Made by a program: the position numbers and the translations under genes. From Nymphaea colorata (lineage: Eukaryota; Streptophyta; Magnoliopsida; Nymphaeales; Nymphaeaceae), in assembly GCF_008831285.2 (NCBI RefSeq), contig NC_045150.1, positions 2,058,001-2,122,000 of the forward strand: a stretch of DNA of 64,000 bases, in the 5' to 3' direction. The notes below the pieces were generated by a model. That model saw nothing but the letters and a program-made list of their open reading frames with translations, did not search any database and was not told the origin of the DNA. Of this stretch, positions 54,881-64,000 are shown piece after piece (within the stretch, counting starts at the first letter, position 1; each line of letters opens with the position of its first letter).

Positions 54881-56330
54881 TCGATTTATCTTAATGAACT
54901 ACTTAGCACAAGCTTAGAGAGAGAAAGTGGGAGGGAGATAGAGAGATTATGAATTATAAAATATGAAAGCACTTCAAAAGTTGGGCCTTGTTTTCGTAAA
55001 CAAGTCTTACTAAAATATTTATGCATTTTTTAAGGACCCTTTTTGTAAATGTCATGTGCATTAGGAACTGCAACCCACTAACTGTCGTTATAAAATATTT
55101 TAAAAGCATCATTAAAGGGAGCAAGAGACTGCCAGTCTTTTTTTTAAGGAGCCATTAAATGCAAGTATAATGGTCCACACCAAGCAATAAAAGGAACAAT
55201 AACGATTTACATTGGAATATGTAACCAAATTAGTTTATGTTTCCCATCTCCCTTCCACTCTTACTAAGATGTGGATATCTTTCCCAAGCATACAAGTCAT
55301 TAAATAGTCTAATTATTTCTGTTTCCTCGGGAATTAACATGCATTTTTTTAGGGGGTTAAGATGTTGAAAAGCTGATAATAATATGTAATGATATAATTA
55401 ATGGTCATAATGCAAATTGTCATAATGAAAAACAAAAGGCCAATTTATATAAAATGAAAAATAAAGGTAAAAGCTGCAAATTCAAATTCCACTAAATAAA
55501 TCAACTTTTACTATTTGATTCACGGTTTGAAAAAGCTTACTTTTTCCCTTTGTAAACCTATCAAAAAGCTGCCCTTACAGTGAAACCATCATATCGAAAA
55601 AGTAAGATTAGCTGTGGCTCATAATTAAGGAGGGCTGCAAAAGCCGGTTTATGAACCGAATCGGTGACGCGGCCGATTCCAATTTACCGATTCAGGTGAA
55701 TCAATCGCGATTCAGTGAAAAAATATTTGAAATGTTTGTTTGAACGATAGTGAATGAAAATGTATTAACACAATGAAAAATTATAAAATATGTTAAGAAG
55801 TTAGTAAAAACTTAATAGAGGACGCTGGCCGGTTCTAATGAATGGAACCTTCAAATTGCCATTCTCCACATAATCAAATAAGTACAGTTTTATACAAAAT
55901 ATTAGTGAAAAAAAAAACTTTTAGGCATAATATGCTAAAAGTAAAGATTTAGGTAGCATTTAGTCTATATCTTTTTAAAAATGGCCTTTAAATCAAACTT
56001 GAGAAATTGGTTTACAAGCTTGGATAAAAGAACCAAAACATATATACATTTAACATATATTTGGTGAATAAACATTTAAGGTGGCAGTTATTCCAATTGT
56101 ATCAGACACGTCATTATTCCAATTTCTAGAGACACTTTCTCTCGACTGCAAGGATGTAACTTATAGTTGACAGTTATTCCATTTCTAAACTCGGAGGGGC
56201 CCAACCTTTTTTAAAAACATGAAATATGATTTTTTAAATATTACTTAAAAGTTGCAGCTCGTATATTGAAAAACCGTATAAATAGCAAGGAGAAATGAAA
56301 AAATAGAAATTTGTTGTGTTATAAAAGGGA
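54881..56330. other. AT-rich intergenic DNA
   Basis: Mostly featureless. At 55637-55720 a segment reads AACCGAATCGGTGACGCGG and CCGATTCAGGTGAATC, wording typical of dispersed plant repeat tails. A weaker match to this style occurs near 26345-26400. No gene is recognised. Confidence 0.4.
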
Positions 56331-56564
56331 AATGGGAATAGAAATTGTTTTTTTCACAGTTTGCCCAAAATAGAGAAATGGGAATAGAAATTGATTTTTT
56401 CACATTTTTCCCAAAATAGGAAAATGGGAATAGAATTTGATTTTTTCACATTTTGCTCAAAATAGAGAAATGGGAATAGGAATTCATTTTTTCACATTTT
56501 GCCCAAAATAGGAAAATAGGAATAGAAATTGATTTTTTCACAGTTTGTCCAAAATAGAACAATG
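56331..56564. repeat. 46-bp minisatellite, five units
   Basis: The motif AATGGGAATAGAAATTGATT plus TTTTTCACATTTTGCCCAAAATAG recurs at about 56331, 56377, 56423, 56469 and 56515, each 46 bp apart with a few substitutions per unit. It lies ~1.4 kb upstream of the KORRIGAN-like start codon. Confidence 0.92.
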
Positions 56565-57080
56565 AGCCGCAGCGGTAAGTCTCGGAAGTTCGGAACTAAG
56601 CCAAAGCGTTGAACTGAAAAGTGAAAAACCCTCCCAAAAGGAAAACCGTAAAAAGGAAAGAAGCCAACTTTTTATTATTTCGCCTTACCTTTTGCTTATA
56701 ATTTAGAAAAACTACCTCGTAACCTTTTGTTTTCAGCAACTTAGCTTTTCATAAATGCAATTAAATAACGGCATAGAATAAACTTCCGTTCGCTTGAAAA
56801 CTGCAAGAGCACAGATTAGAGATACAAAATAATACTGAAAAAATACATTACAGTTAAGTTTTTATGTTAAAGGTCACCGGAGATTTATTGTAAAGGATAG
56901 TTTTCATCAAGAGCGTGCGCGTTATTGAAAAAGTAAAAGACATAACCTGTTTTTAAATTATAAGAAAAAGGTAAGTCCAAAAAAGAAAATTTTTCTGAAA
57001 GGATAAACTTTGGAGAGGGACATATCTGCCAATAAGATAAATCTGACTTGCCTTTGAAGTAAAACCCCGGCAGCAGGAAT

Positions 57081-57090
57081 CTATATAATA
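57081..57090 (+). promoter_or_regulatory. Putative TATA box of the KORRIGAN-like gene
   Basis: CTATATAATA lies in a suitable setting upstream of a long C/T-rich leader (57170-57300). It would place transcription start near 57115 and leave a ~0.86-kb leader before the ATG at 57980, unless the leader contains an intron. Sequence match only. Confidence 0.35.
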
Positions 57091-57231
57091 TTCTTCCTTT
57101 CTTTTTCCCTCCAGAGTTCGGTCAGTGCGTTCACGGGACAACGGAAACCTAAGTAATATATTATTAAACGGAAGGTAGAGACCAGAGAAGAGGGAGAGGA
57201 AGAGGGAGAGAGACAGAGAGAGTTGCTTTGC

Positions 57232-57560
57232 TTCTACTCTCTTCTTCTACCCTCTTCTTCTCTTCTTGAACTCTGCCTTCTCCGTTCACTGTATTCATTT
57301 CTTTGAGGTGCTCCTCCAGCCAACTACAAGTTTTCTTTTCTGGCGTTTCCCCGCTAGAAAACGAAGCTGTTTGCGGCATTGCACAAGCATGTGGCCTGTG
57401 CTTGCCAAATAGTACAGCAAAATCTGAGAGAGGGAGTGTGTGTTGCTTTGCTTGCTAACTTGAACTCTGCCCGTTCATCCATTTCCAGCCTCGTCAAGCC
57501 AACTAGTTTTCCGGCATTCCCATGCCAGTGAAAGAAGCTATTCTAGGTACTGCCTCCTGA
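57232..57560. repeat. Diverged internal repeat in the KORRIGAN-like 5' leader
   Basis: TTGCTTTGCTT, then TTGAACTCTGCC, CGTTCA, GCCAACTA and TTTTC(T/C)GGC appear in the same order at 57222-57370 and again at 57443-57545. The second copy is shorter. This suggests an old duplication within the leader. It has no long coding frame on the gene strand. Confidence 0.5.
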
Positions 57561-57979
57561 GGAATATCTTGACTATTACTGTACCACAGTACCAGTCCGT
57601 GCTTCTCTCGCCGGAAAACAGAGACAAGTTACGAATATTTTCGGTTTTTTAACCTGTCGAGGAAACAGCGAAGAGACACCTAAAAATCCTTTCTTTCTGC
57701 TACCAGATGACCTGCTTGAACTCCATCCTCATTTTTATCAGAACCTTACTTGAAAGCTGCAGAACACCCCGTTTTTTCTTGCCGGAAAATCCTGAAAGAC
57801 ATCACCTTTTCCCCTTCTAATGCCCACAGAACACTCTGTTCCTTCGTCCCCACTAAGAAATCAACTTTCTTCAGCGGGAAAAATCGAGTTTTGGCTGCAT
57901 TGTCATAAGGAAAGCATCGAACAAGCTTAGAAACTTGGTTCGTTTTTAGCCACATATTGCCGGAAACGTCTGGTAAACA

Positions 57980-60900
57980 ATGAGCATGTATGGCAGAGAC
58001 CCCTGGGGAGGCCCCCTGGAGATTCACGCAGACTCGGCGACGGACGACGACCGGAGCCGGAACCTGCAGGACTACGACCGAGCCGTCCTCTCGCGGCAGC
58101 TGGACGAGACTCAACAGAGCTGGCTTCTCGGACCCAGCGAGCAGAAGAAGAAGAAGAAGTACGTGGATATCGGCTGCATGCTTGTCAGCCAGAAGCTCTT
58201 CGTCTGGATGGTGGGGGCTATCGCCGTCAGCGCTCTGCTCGCCGGATTCATCACCCTCATTGTGAAGACGCTGCCGCGGCACCACCGTCCTCCGCCTGCG
58301 CCGGACAACTATACGCTGGCTCTCCACAAGGCGCTCATGTTCTTCAATGGTCAGAAATGTAAGTGTTTCTACAATTGCATGTTCTTGTTCCTCTATACTG
58401 AATCTTTTCGGAATGCAGTTTGTGATTTGGTTCTTCATTCTGTTGGATAAACACCTTTGATCTCCAAAATGTGGATATTTTCGGTGTCCGTGGTTCAAAT
58501 TTTTCTTATGAGGAGTTGTTTGGTGGGCAGGGTGATTTTTACTTCAGTGAAATTTATTTTCCAAGTAGAATAACCCATCAAACACTGGTAAAATTCACTA
58601 AGTCGGCCTGTTTTGTTTCTCTTTTTTTTCTTCAATATATACCGTGCACCTGGGTCAACCCTGCACGAATGGAAGAAATTTTTCAGGGATTAAAAAGGTG
58701 GAGAATTATATTTTCTGCAGCCAAAGAAACCAAGATGTTGAAATTACATTGAACATTGTCTGCTTCCCTAACTTAAAAGAAAAACCATAAATCATTGGTC
58801 CCACATCGGTGGTTAAAATGTCCCAGGTCTTTCGTATCAAGAAAAATAAATCCAGCTTATGACGTCTTCTCATCTTCGTATTGTTTACAAGTTGGCCAAA
58901 CTAAATAAGCAGAGCCGATATGAACCCCTTCACGGATTGTTAGAACGTTGTTCCTTTTCCTATTTTAATTGTGTGGGTCTTTGGTCCAAGCAGGTGTATT
59001 CTCCTATGGGAAAAGAGGCTTTTCAATGTGAAGTTGAGTGCCTTGGATTTCAAATCCAATGATCTGATTTTGATCAAAACTGTTCTTAGTTTAAATTGAC
59101 AAGATCTCTGATCTAAATATGGGGGTGGGGTCTGAAGTCTAAACTTAAATATGATGAGTCTTAGATCAGGCCAGATCAGATCTGAGGTCGTCAAAAGTAT
59201 ATCTAAAAGCTTTGATCAACTGAAGGCCTACGAACAGAAAAGAATAGAACTTAAATATGATAAATCTCTGATCTAAATATGGGCAGGGGTCCGAAGTCTA
59301 AACTTAAATATGATGAGTCTCAGGGTCAGATCGGATCTTAGGTCATCAAAAGGATATCTAAAAGCTTTTGTCAACTGGAGGCCTACCAACATGTGCTTGA
59401 TGGTGAGAATTTTCCACACACGAACAGAAAAATAAGAGAATTGTGGAGTTGATCAATGTGTCTATTGCTTTTGGAGGGAATTTTGTACATCATAAATTTG
59501 CAATCCATGCATCCTAAAATCCAGGACCCCCCCTTCCCTTCCTTTTCCTCTTTTGACCTGAATGTATGGATTTCAGGCATATTGAGGATCTTAAATCCAT
59601 GGATACAAGGTCACACCTTTGGATCTGAGGTCGGGTGTAGTCAAATACCACCAAAGTTCTTGATGTTCATGAATCTTATCTAGTTTTCAGTACTTTGGGT
59701 ATCAAATGTTCTTTTTTCCTCTCTTTTTGATGTATTTTCCTGGATAAAGGATGTGATAAAATTTTTTGATTCAAACTCACATAGTACTTGCTAAAAAAAT
59801 GGATGAAAGTGAACCTTCTCTATACACTACAAAAGTACAAAATTGACCCTTATGTTTGGCCAAGGCCTTCTCTGTTAAAAATCACAAGATGGTTACCCCC
59901 ATGTTTTGTGAAATTTTATCCACAATTTTACCCAAGCCAGCACTCACATTTCTCTATGTTTTGAACTTCAAATAATAGCTGGGAAACTTCCCAAACATAA
60001 TAATGTATCATGGAGAGGGAATTCTGGAATGAGAGATGGATTATCAGATGATTCTTTTCATAAGAATCTGGTTGGAGGCTTTTATGATGCTGGAGATGCA
60101 ATCAAATTCAACTTTCCACAATCATTTGCCTTGACAATGCTGAGCTGGAGTGTGATTGAGTACAGAGCAAAGTATGAAGCTGCTGGTGAACTTGATCATG
60201 TTAAGGAGTTGATCAAATGGGGAACAGATTATCTTCTCAAGACTTTTAACTCTTCTGCAGATACTATAGATGTTATTGCTGCTCAGGTGAGTTCGTGTAC
60301 CATGTTGCTGGTTAATTTTACTGTAATGTAATTTCTTTGCTACTTATTCTCATTTATCAAGGTACTATTTTTTTCAAAAATTTCTGGATGTTGATAAATG
60401 TGTGGTCATATTCTTTTGTCTGTTGTTTCTTGGGATACTTATTGAGTTTGCTCATGAATCATGCCCAGGTTGGTGCTGGAGACACTTCAAAGGGTCCTAA
60501 TCCTAATGACATTTACTGTTGGATGAGGCCAGAGGATATCAACTACCCACGGCCTGTATACCAGTGCCATGGGTGCTCTGACCTGGCTGCCGAGATGGCT
60601 GCAGCTCTGGCTGCTGCATCTATTGTTTTCAAAGGCAATGAGAAGTATTCCAAGAAACTTGTCCATGGTGCCCGAACATTGTTTAAATTCTCTAGAGATC
60701 AAAGAGGCCGATACAGTCAAGGAGATACTGACCCTTCACACTTTTATAATTCCACTGGTTATTATGATGAGTATGTATGGGGTGCTGCATGGATGTACTA
60801 TGCAACTGGAAATGTTTCTTACCTTCAATTAGCCACCACCACAGGCATTGCTACACATGCTGGAGCATTTTCTGGTGGCCCTGATTATGGTGTTCTTAGT

Positions 60901-62063
60901 TGGAATAACAAACTTCCTGGTGCACAGGTAAAACTGCACATCACCCTCATCCTCATTCCATGATCATGCATGAGATCTATGTTGGAGGTCAACAATGTCA
61001 TAGGCATATCAAATGATCAGCCCTGTATCATGTCAGGTTTATTATAGCTGTATATAACTTTAAGTGAAATATTGGTGTTTTGATTGCCAATAAATAGTGT
61101 AAATGAGATGCTTTACAAGTTGTATAAGGTCTGGTTATCCCAAAATTGTTATACCTTTCGCCTTCTGGGAGTGTAAGCAAAGTGGGGGAGGACAGCCATC
61201 AATGATATGTTTAAGCACAATTAGTCAAAGCATGTTGAAAAGGCCTATGAACTAGGATGCAAGGTAGTATGTAATTCTATGTATATTGAACACAATTCGT
61301 TCACAATATGATAGATACATGACATTTTAAAGTCATTTCATGTAAACTCACAAGTTGACTCTTCCTTGGGGTAGGCATGTTTTTTAATTTCATGTTATCC
61401 CCATATTGTGCGTTTGTGAAAAAAACTTCATGTAGCAATGTAAGCGTGTAAAATAGGGGCTCACAATATTTGTGATGCATTTTGTAATGGTCCTTTTATT
61501 TTACTCTTATAATCTGTTGATGAGGTCACCCGTTGATCAGTCTTTTAATATTCAAGCCTATGCTTTGCAAAAAGCAAATAGTGCAAAACTTAAGACTATG
61601 GCTTGCTTTTTCCTCCTTCCCCTGCAGGTCTTGTTAACTAGGTTAAGGCTACTCCTAAGTCCTGGCTATCCATATGAAGAGATGTTGAGGACTTACCACA
61701 ACCAGACAAATATCATCATGTGTTCATATCTGCCGATGTTCAATAGCTTCAACTGGACTAAAGGCATGTATTTTATCTTCTTTTATAAATATTCATCATA
61801 CAAAAACTTAGAAGGGCAATATATGCATTTTTTTTATTCCATGTGAAAGTTGGTGTATGGTCTTAAAATTGATGGGAGACATTGTTGCAGGAGGTCTGAT
61901 TCAGCTGAACCATGGCAGGCCACAGCCTCTTCCCTATGTTGTTAATGCAGCCTTCCTTGCTTCAGTTTACAGTGATTACCTTGATGCAGCGGATACTCCA
62001 GGCTGGTACTGTGGTCCCAACTTCTTTTCTACAGATGTCCTACGGAAGTTTGCAAGATCACAG
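57980..62063 (+). CDS. KOR1-like: KORRIGAN-like membrane-bound endo-1,4-beta-glucanase, GH9 subclass A (5' five exons, 485 codons; 3' end outside window)
   Basis: A membrane-anchored cellulase acting with cellulose synthase at the Golgi and plasma membrane in wall formation and cytokinesis. Exons: 57980-58358, 59979-60286, 60469-60927, 61628-61763, 61891-62063, all in phase. The cytosolic tail [14 protein letters not shown] and [14 protein letters not shown] carries the QQSWLLG dileucine-type sorting signal, then KKKKKYVD, one membrane segment (~74-97, [16 protein letters not shown]) and [20 protein letters not shown]. The GH9 domain follows, with [12 protein letters not shown] (catalytic-region Asp163 and Asp166), [35 protein letters not shown] and [11 protein letters not shown]. 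About 135 residues, including the usual YNYTEPTLAGNAG segment with the catalytic Glu, are missing; they should lie past 64000 if the gene is intact. Intron 4 has a GC donor. Confidence 0.93.
59105..59433. repeat. ~160-bp tandem duplication in KORRIGAN-like intron 1
   Basis: CTCTGATCTAAATATGGG starts unit 1 at 59105 and unit 2 at 59266. Both continue through CTAAACTTAAATATGATGAG, then GGTC(G/A)TCAAAAG and TATCTAAAAGCTTT to an ACGAACAGAAAA end. The copies differ by scattered substitutions and a small insertion in unit 2. Confidence 0.85.
61764..61890 (+). other. KORRIGAN-like intron 4, non-canonical GC-AG intron (127 bp)
   Basis: Exon 4 ends AAA-G and is followed by GCATGT. The acceptor is ATTGTTGCAG at 61890. 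The join gives [13 protein letters not shown], the conserved GH9A sequence, in frame. Using the nearby GT (61767) would shift the frame, so the GC donor is required. Confidence 0.82.
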
Positions 62064-62393
62064 GTGCCATTTATTACTTTTGATATCTATCTCTGTTAGC
62101 ATGACAAACATAAATCACAGGTTCATAGACATTTATGATGCCATTATTTAGTTTATTTGGTTGGTTCAGTTTATTAGATTTATCAAAATCTTAGAAGTTG
62201 CAAAAAATTTTATTAGTAAACTATTAGGTTTTCTTTATCAAATATGACATTGTATGTACATCTGAATGGGAATGCCATTCATCATGTGCCACGTGATGTC
62301 ATGTCTGCTGGAACTCTGCAAAAATGGTCATATTTAACTACCAAATACACGTCTTACTATAAACTCAATCCAAAGCGAAGCGGGTTATATAAG

Positions 62394-63373
62394 CCCCCAT
62401 GGTAAACCGGTGGGTGGAGTCGATAGACAAGAATGGCCCAAAAGGGACAGAGGGAATGATTGCGATAGCCCGTACGTTAAGGCGGCGATGAAAAAATATG
62501 CCCCTCTGAGATGTAAAATTGTTTTTTGAACAGAGCGAGTGGAGGCGGTAAACTTCATCGGTCAGCGAGCAAGCAGAGGCGGTTGAGAGCGAGTTTTGTA
62601 TAACCCGCTTTGAAGGTTCACAACAAAGGGAGCGGTTTTTGCCGTCAAGGAAGATCGAGCAGAGGGTTGTCAGCTGGAGCAAGGGGAGTTGTCAAGAAAG
62701 AGGGAGATTGTTGTCGTCGTCAAGGAAGAGGGAGTGGAAAGAAGAGCAAGTGAAAGGTCGTCGATCAGAGTGATAGAGAGGCGGCAAAGGATTGTAGCTG
62801 AATGAGCAGAGTCCACCGATCGAAGAAAGTATTGACTGTGACAGATTTAGAAGGCTTCATCTAGGTTGGTCCCGCTACACCCCCATGGTGAACCGGTGGG
62901 TGAAGTCGATAGACAAGAATGGCTAGAAAGGGACAGAGGGAACAATTGCGATAGCCCGTACGTTAAGGTGGTGATGAAAAACTATGCCCCTTTGGGATTT
63001 AAGGTCGTTCTTTGAACAGAGCGAGTGGAGACAGTAAACTTCATCGGTGAGCGAGCAAGCACTGGCGATTGAGCGAGTTCTGTATGACCCGCTTCGAAGG
63101 TTCACACCAAAGGGAGTAGTTTTTGTCGTCAAGGAAGATGAAGTAGAAGATTGTTGGTCGGAGCAAGCCAGCAAGGGGAGTCGTCAAGAAAGGGGGAGCG
63201 TGTTGTCGTCAAGGAAGAGGGAGTGGAAGGACATTGGTTAGAGCAAGTGAAAGGTTGTCTGTCGGAGTGAGCAGAGGTGGCAAAGGTTCGTAGCCAAATG
63301 AGCAGAGTCCATTGACTGGAGAAAGCATCGACTGTGACAGATTTAGAAGGCTTCATCCAGGTTGGTCCCACAC
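62394..63373. repeat. Two-copy 486-bp tandem repeat in KORRIGAN-like intron 5
   Basis: Unit 1 (62394-62879) and unit 2 (62880-63373) start CCCCCATGGT.AACCGGTGGG and end CTTCATC(T/C)AGGTTGGTCCC. They share AGTCGATAGACAAGAATGG, ATAGCCCGTACGTTAAGG, AACAGAGCGAGTGGAG and GTCGTCAAGGAAGAGGGAGT. Inside each unit the GTCGTCAAGGAAGA word itself recurs. GC content is higher than the surroundings. The repeat is probably part of a transposon. Confidence 0.93.
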
Positions 63374-63429
63374 TTTTAGTTAGCTCAGACGTTGTAGAAT
63401 GCGTTATAACTTGACCTTGACGCATTATT

Positions 63430-64000
63430 TGGTCCATCCCATTTTGTTATCTCATATCCCTTTGTTTATGTCATATGCTATACATGCGTTGTTATCTTAT
63501 GCCTTTTCATTATCTTAAACGAGTTATTTGTTCCCTCTCGTTTTGTTATCTCATTATCACATATGTATGTGTGATACGGGCCAGCCTAGGAGCCCGCTGA
63601 GGGACGAGGCCGACGATGTTTGCAGCGCCTTAGGGACCGTCCTACCAATGTGCTTATACCTCACTTTATAAAAAGACGCTTTGCCATCTTACACCCCTTT
63701 TGTTAACTTAAACCCCCCGCTGCCTTTTTGTTATCTCAGTATCTCATATCCACTAGTTTATCTCCTACTCTATACACGAGTTATCTCATTATCTCATATT
63801 CGTTTATCTCCTACTCTATACACGCGTTGTTATCTCGTATCATTTGTTTATGTCGTATATAAACATGTTATCTTGAATCTATTTGTTTGTCTCCTACTCT
63901 ATATGCACGTTGTTATCTCATATCCTTTTGTTTTTTTCATACTCTATACATGCGTTCTTATCTCATATCCCTCTGTTTATCTCTTACTCTATATACCCTT
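63430..64000. repeat. ~45-bp minisatellite (interrupted), continuing past the window end
   Basis: Units of the form TTGTTATCTCATATCC..TTTGTTTATCTC..ACTCTATACA.GCG occur at about 63443-63520 and again from about 63735 to the end, in at least seven diverged copies. A GC-rich block at 63570-63730 (GGGCCAGCCTAGGAGCCC...) separates the two arrays. The array runs off the window. Confidence 0.85.

Noticed and set aside
57746-58498. 250-codon ORF on the minus strand
   Set aside because: It lies antisense to the well-supported first exon of the KORRIGAN-like gene and mirrors its GC-rich codons. Its product is low-complexity Arg/Val/Leu with no recognised domain.
62365-63437. Several 80-105-codon ORFs in both strands of the 486-bp repeat
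   Set aside because: The same frames recur in both repeat units with stops and shifts, and none shows a domain. They are treated as repeat sequence.

Overview
This is nuclear DNA from a seed plant, almost certainly a flowering plant. Genes are split by many introns, often AT-rich and up to 3.5 kb. Intergenic DNA is AT-rich and full of (TA)n and (CT)n microsatellites, transposon relics and short tandem duplications. The proteins are plant types: a long P-class PPR protein, a KORRIGAN-like GH9 endoglucanase, a plant O-fucosyltransferase-family protein and an elicitor-responsive-type C2 protein. The intron sizes and repeats would fit an early-diverging angiosperm such as a water lily, but I cannot prove the species from the sequence.

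Layout. 1-2.97 kb: repeat-rich flank. 2.97-11.7 kb (+): cytosolic lysyl-tRNA synthetase (LysRS) gene; I could chain 16 coding exons in phase into a 620-residue protein. 12.3-14.1 kb: degenerate repeat DNA. 15.97-21.64 kb (-): GT65-type O-fucosyltransferase-family protein, 11 exons, 504 residues, with a microsatellite-flanked 53-bp duplication in its leader. 24.0-27.33 kb (-): small C2-domain protein, 5 exons, 195 residues. 27.4-34.09 kb: gene-poor, holding a two-copy 307-bp tandem repeat, an orphan exon, retroelement scraps and an LTR-like sequence ending at 34090. 34.09-35.32 kb (-): an inverted, broken copy of LysRS exons 10-13 with their introns. 35.54-38.82 kb (-): intronless PPR gene of 1094 residues, head-to-head with a 68-codon ORF. 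39.1-42.0 kb: AT-rich intergenic DNA. 42.0-44.3 kb (-): 123-residue G-patch protein, 4 exons. 44.3-46.4 kb: repeats. 46.39-52.70 kb (+): METTL21-like methyltransferase, 5 exons, 272 residues, with Ty1/copia debris in intron 1. 52.7-57.98 kb: repeats, including a 46-bp x 5 minisatellite. 57.98 kb to beyond the window end (+): KORRIGAN-like membrane endoglucanase; five exons (485 codons) are present, and the last exons with the catalytic acid are missing. Its fifth intron is filled with a 486-bp tandem duplication and a ~45-bp minisatellite.

The genes are unrelated housekeeping or cell-wall genes, not an operon or cluster. The O-fucosyltransferase-like protein (Golgi) and KORRIGAN (Golgi/plasma membrane) both belong to wall and glycan metabolism, but nothing links them beyond proximity. 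I found no convincing new biological system. The most useful observations are structural: the inverted LysRS fragment abutting an LTR end, two GC-AG introns in about 41 modelled introns, an inferred splice-split stop codon, an orphan exon missed by simple ORF calling, and several young tandem duplications. All exon borders were set by hand from splice consensus, reading phase and remembered family conservation; no search was run.
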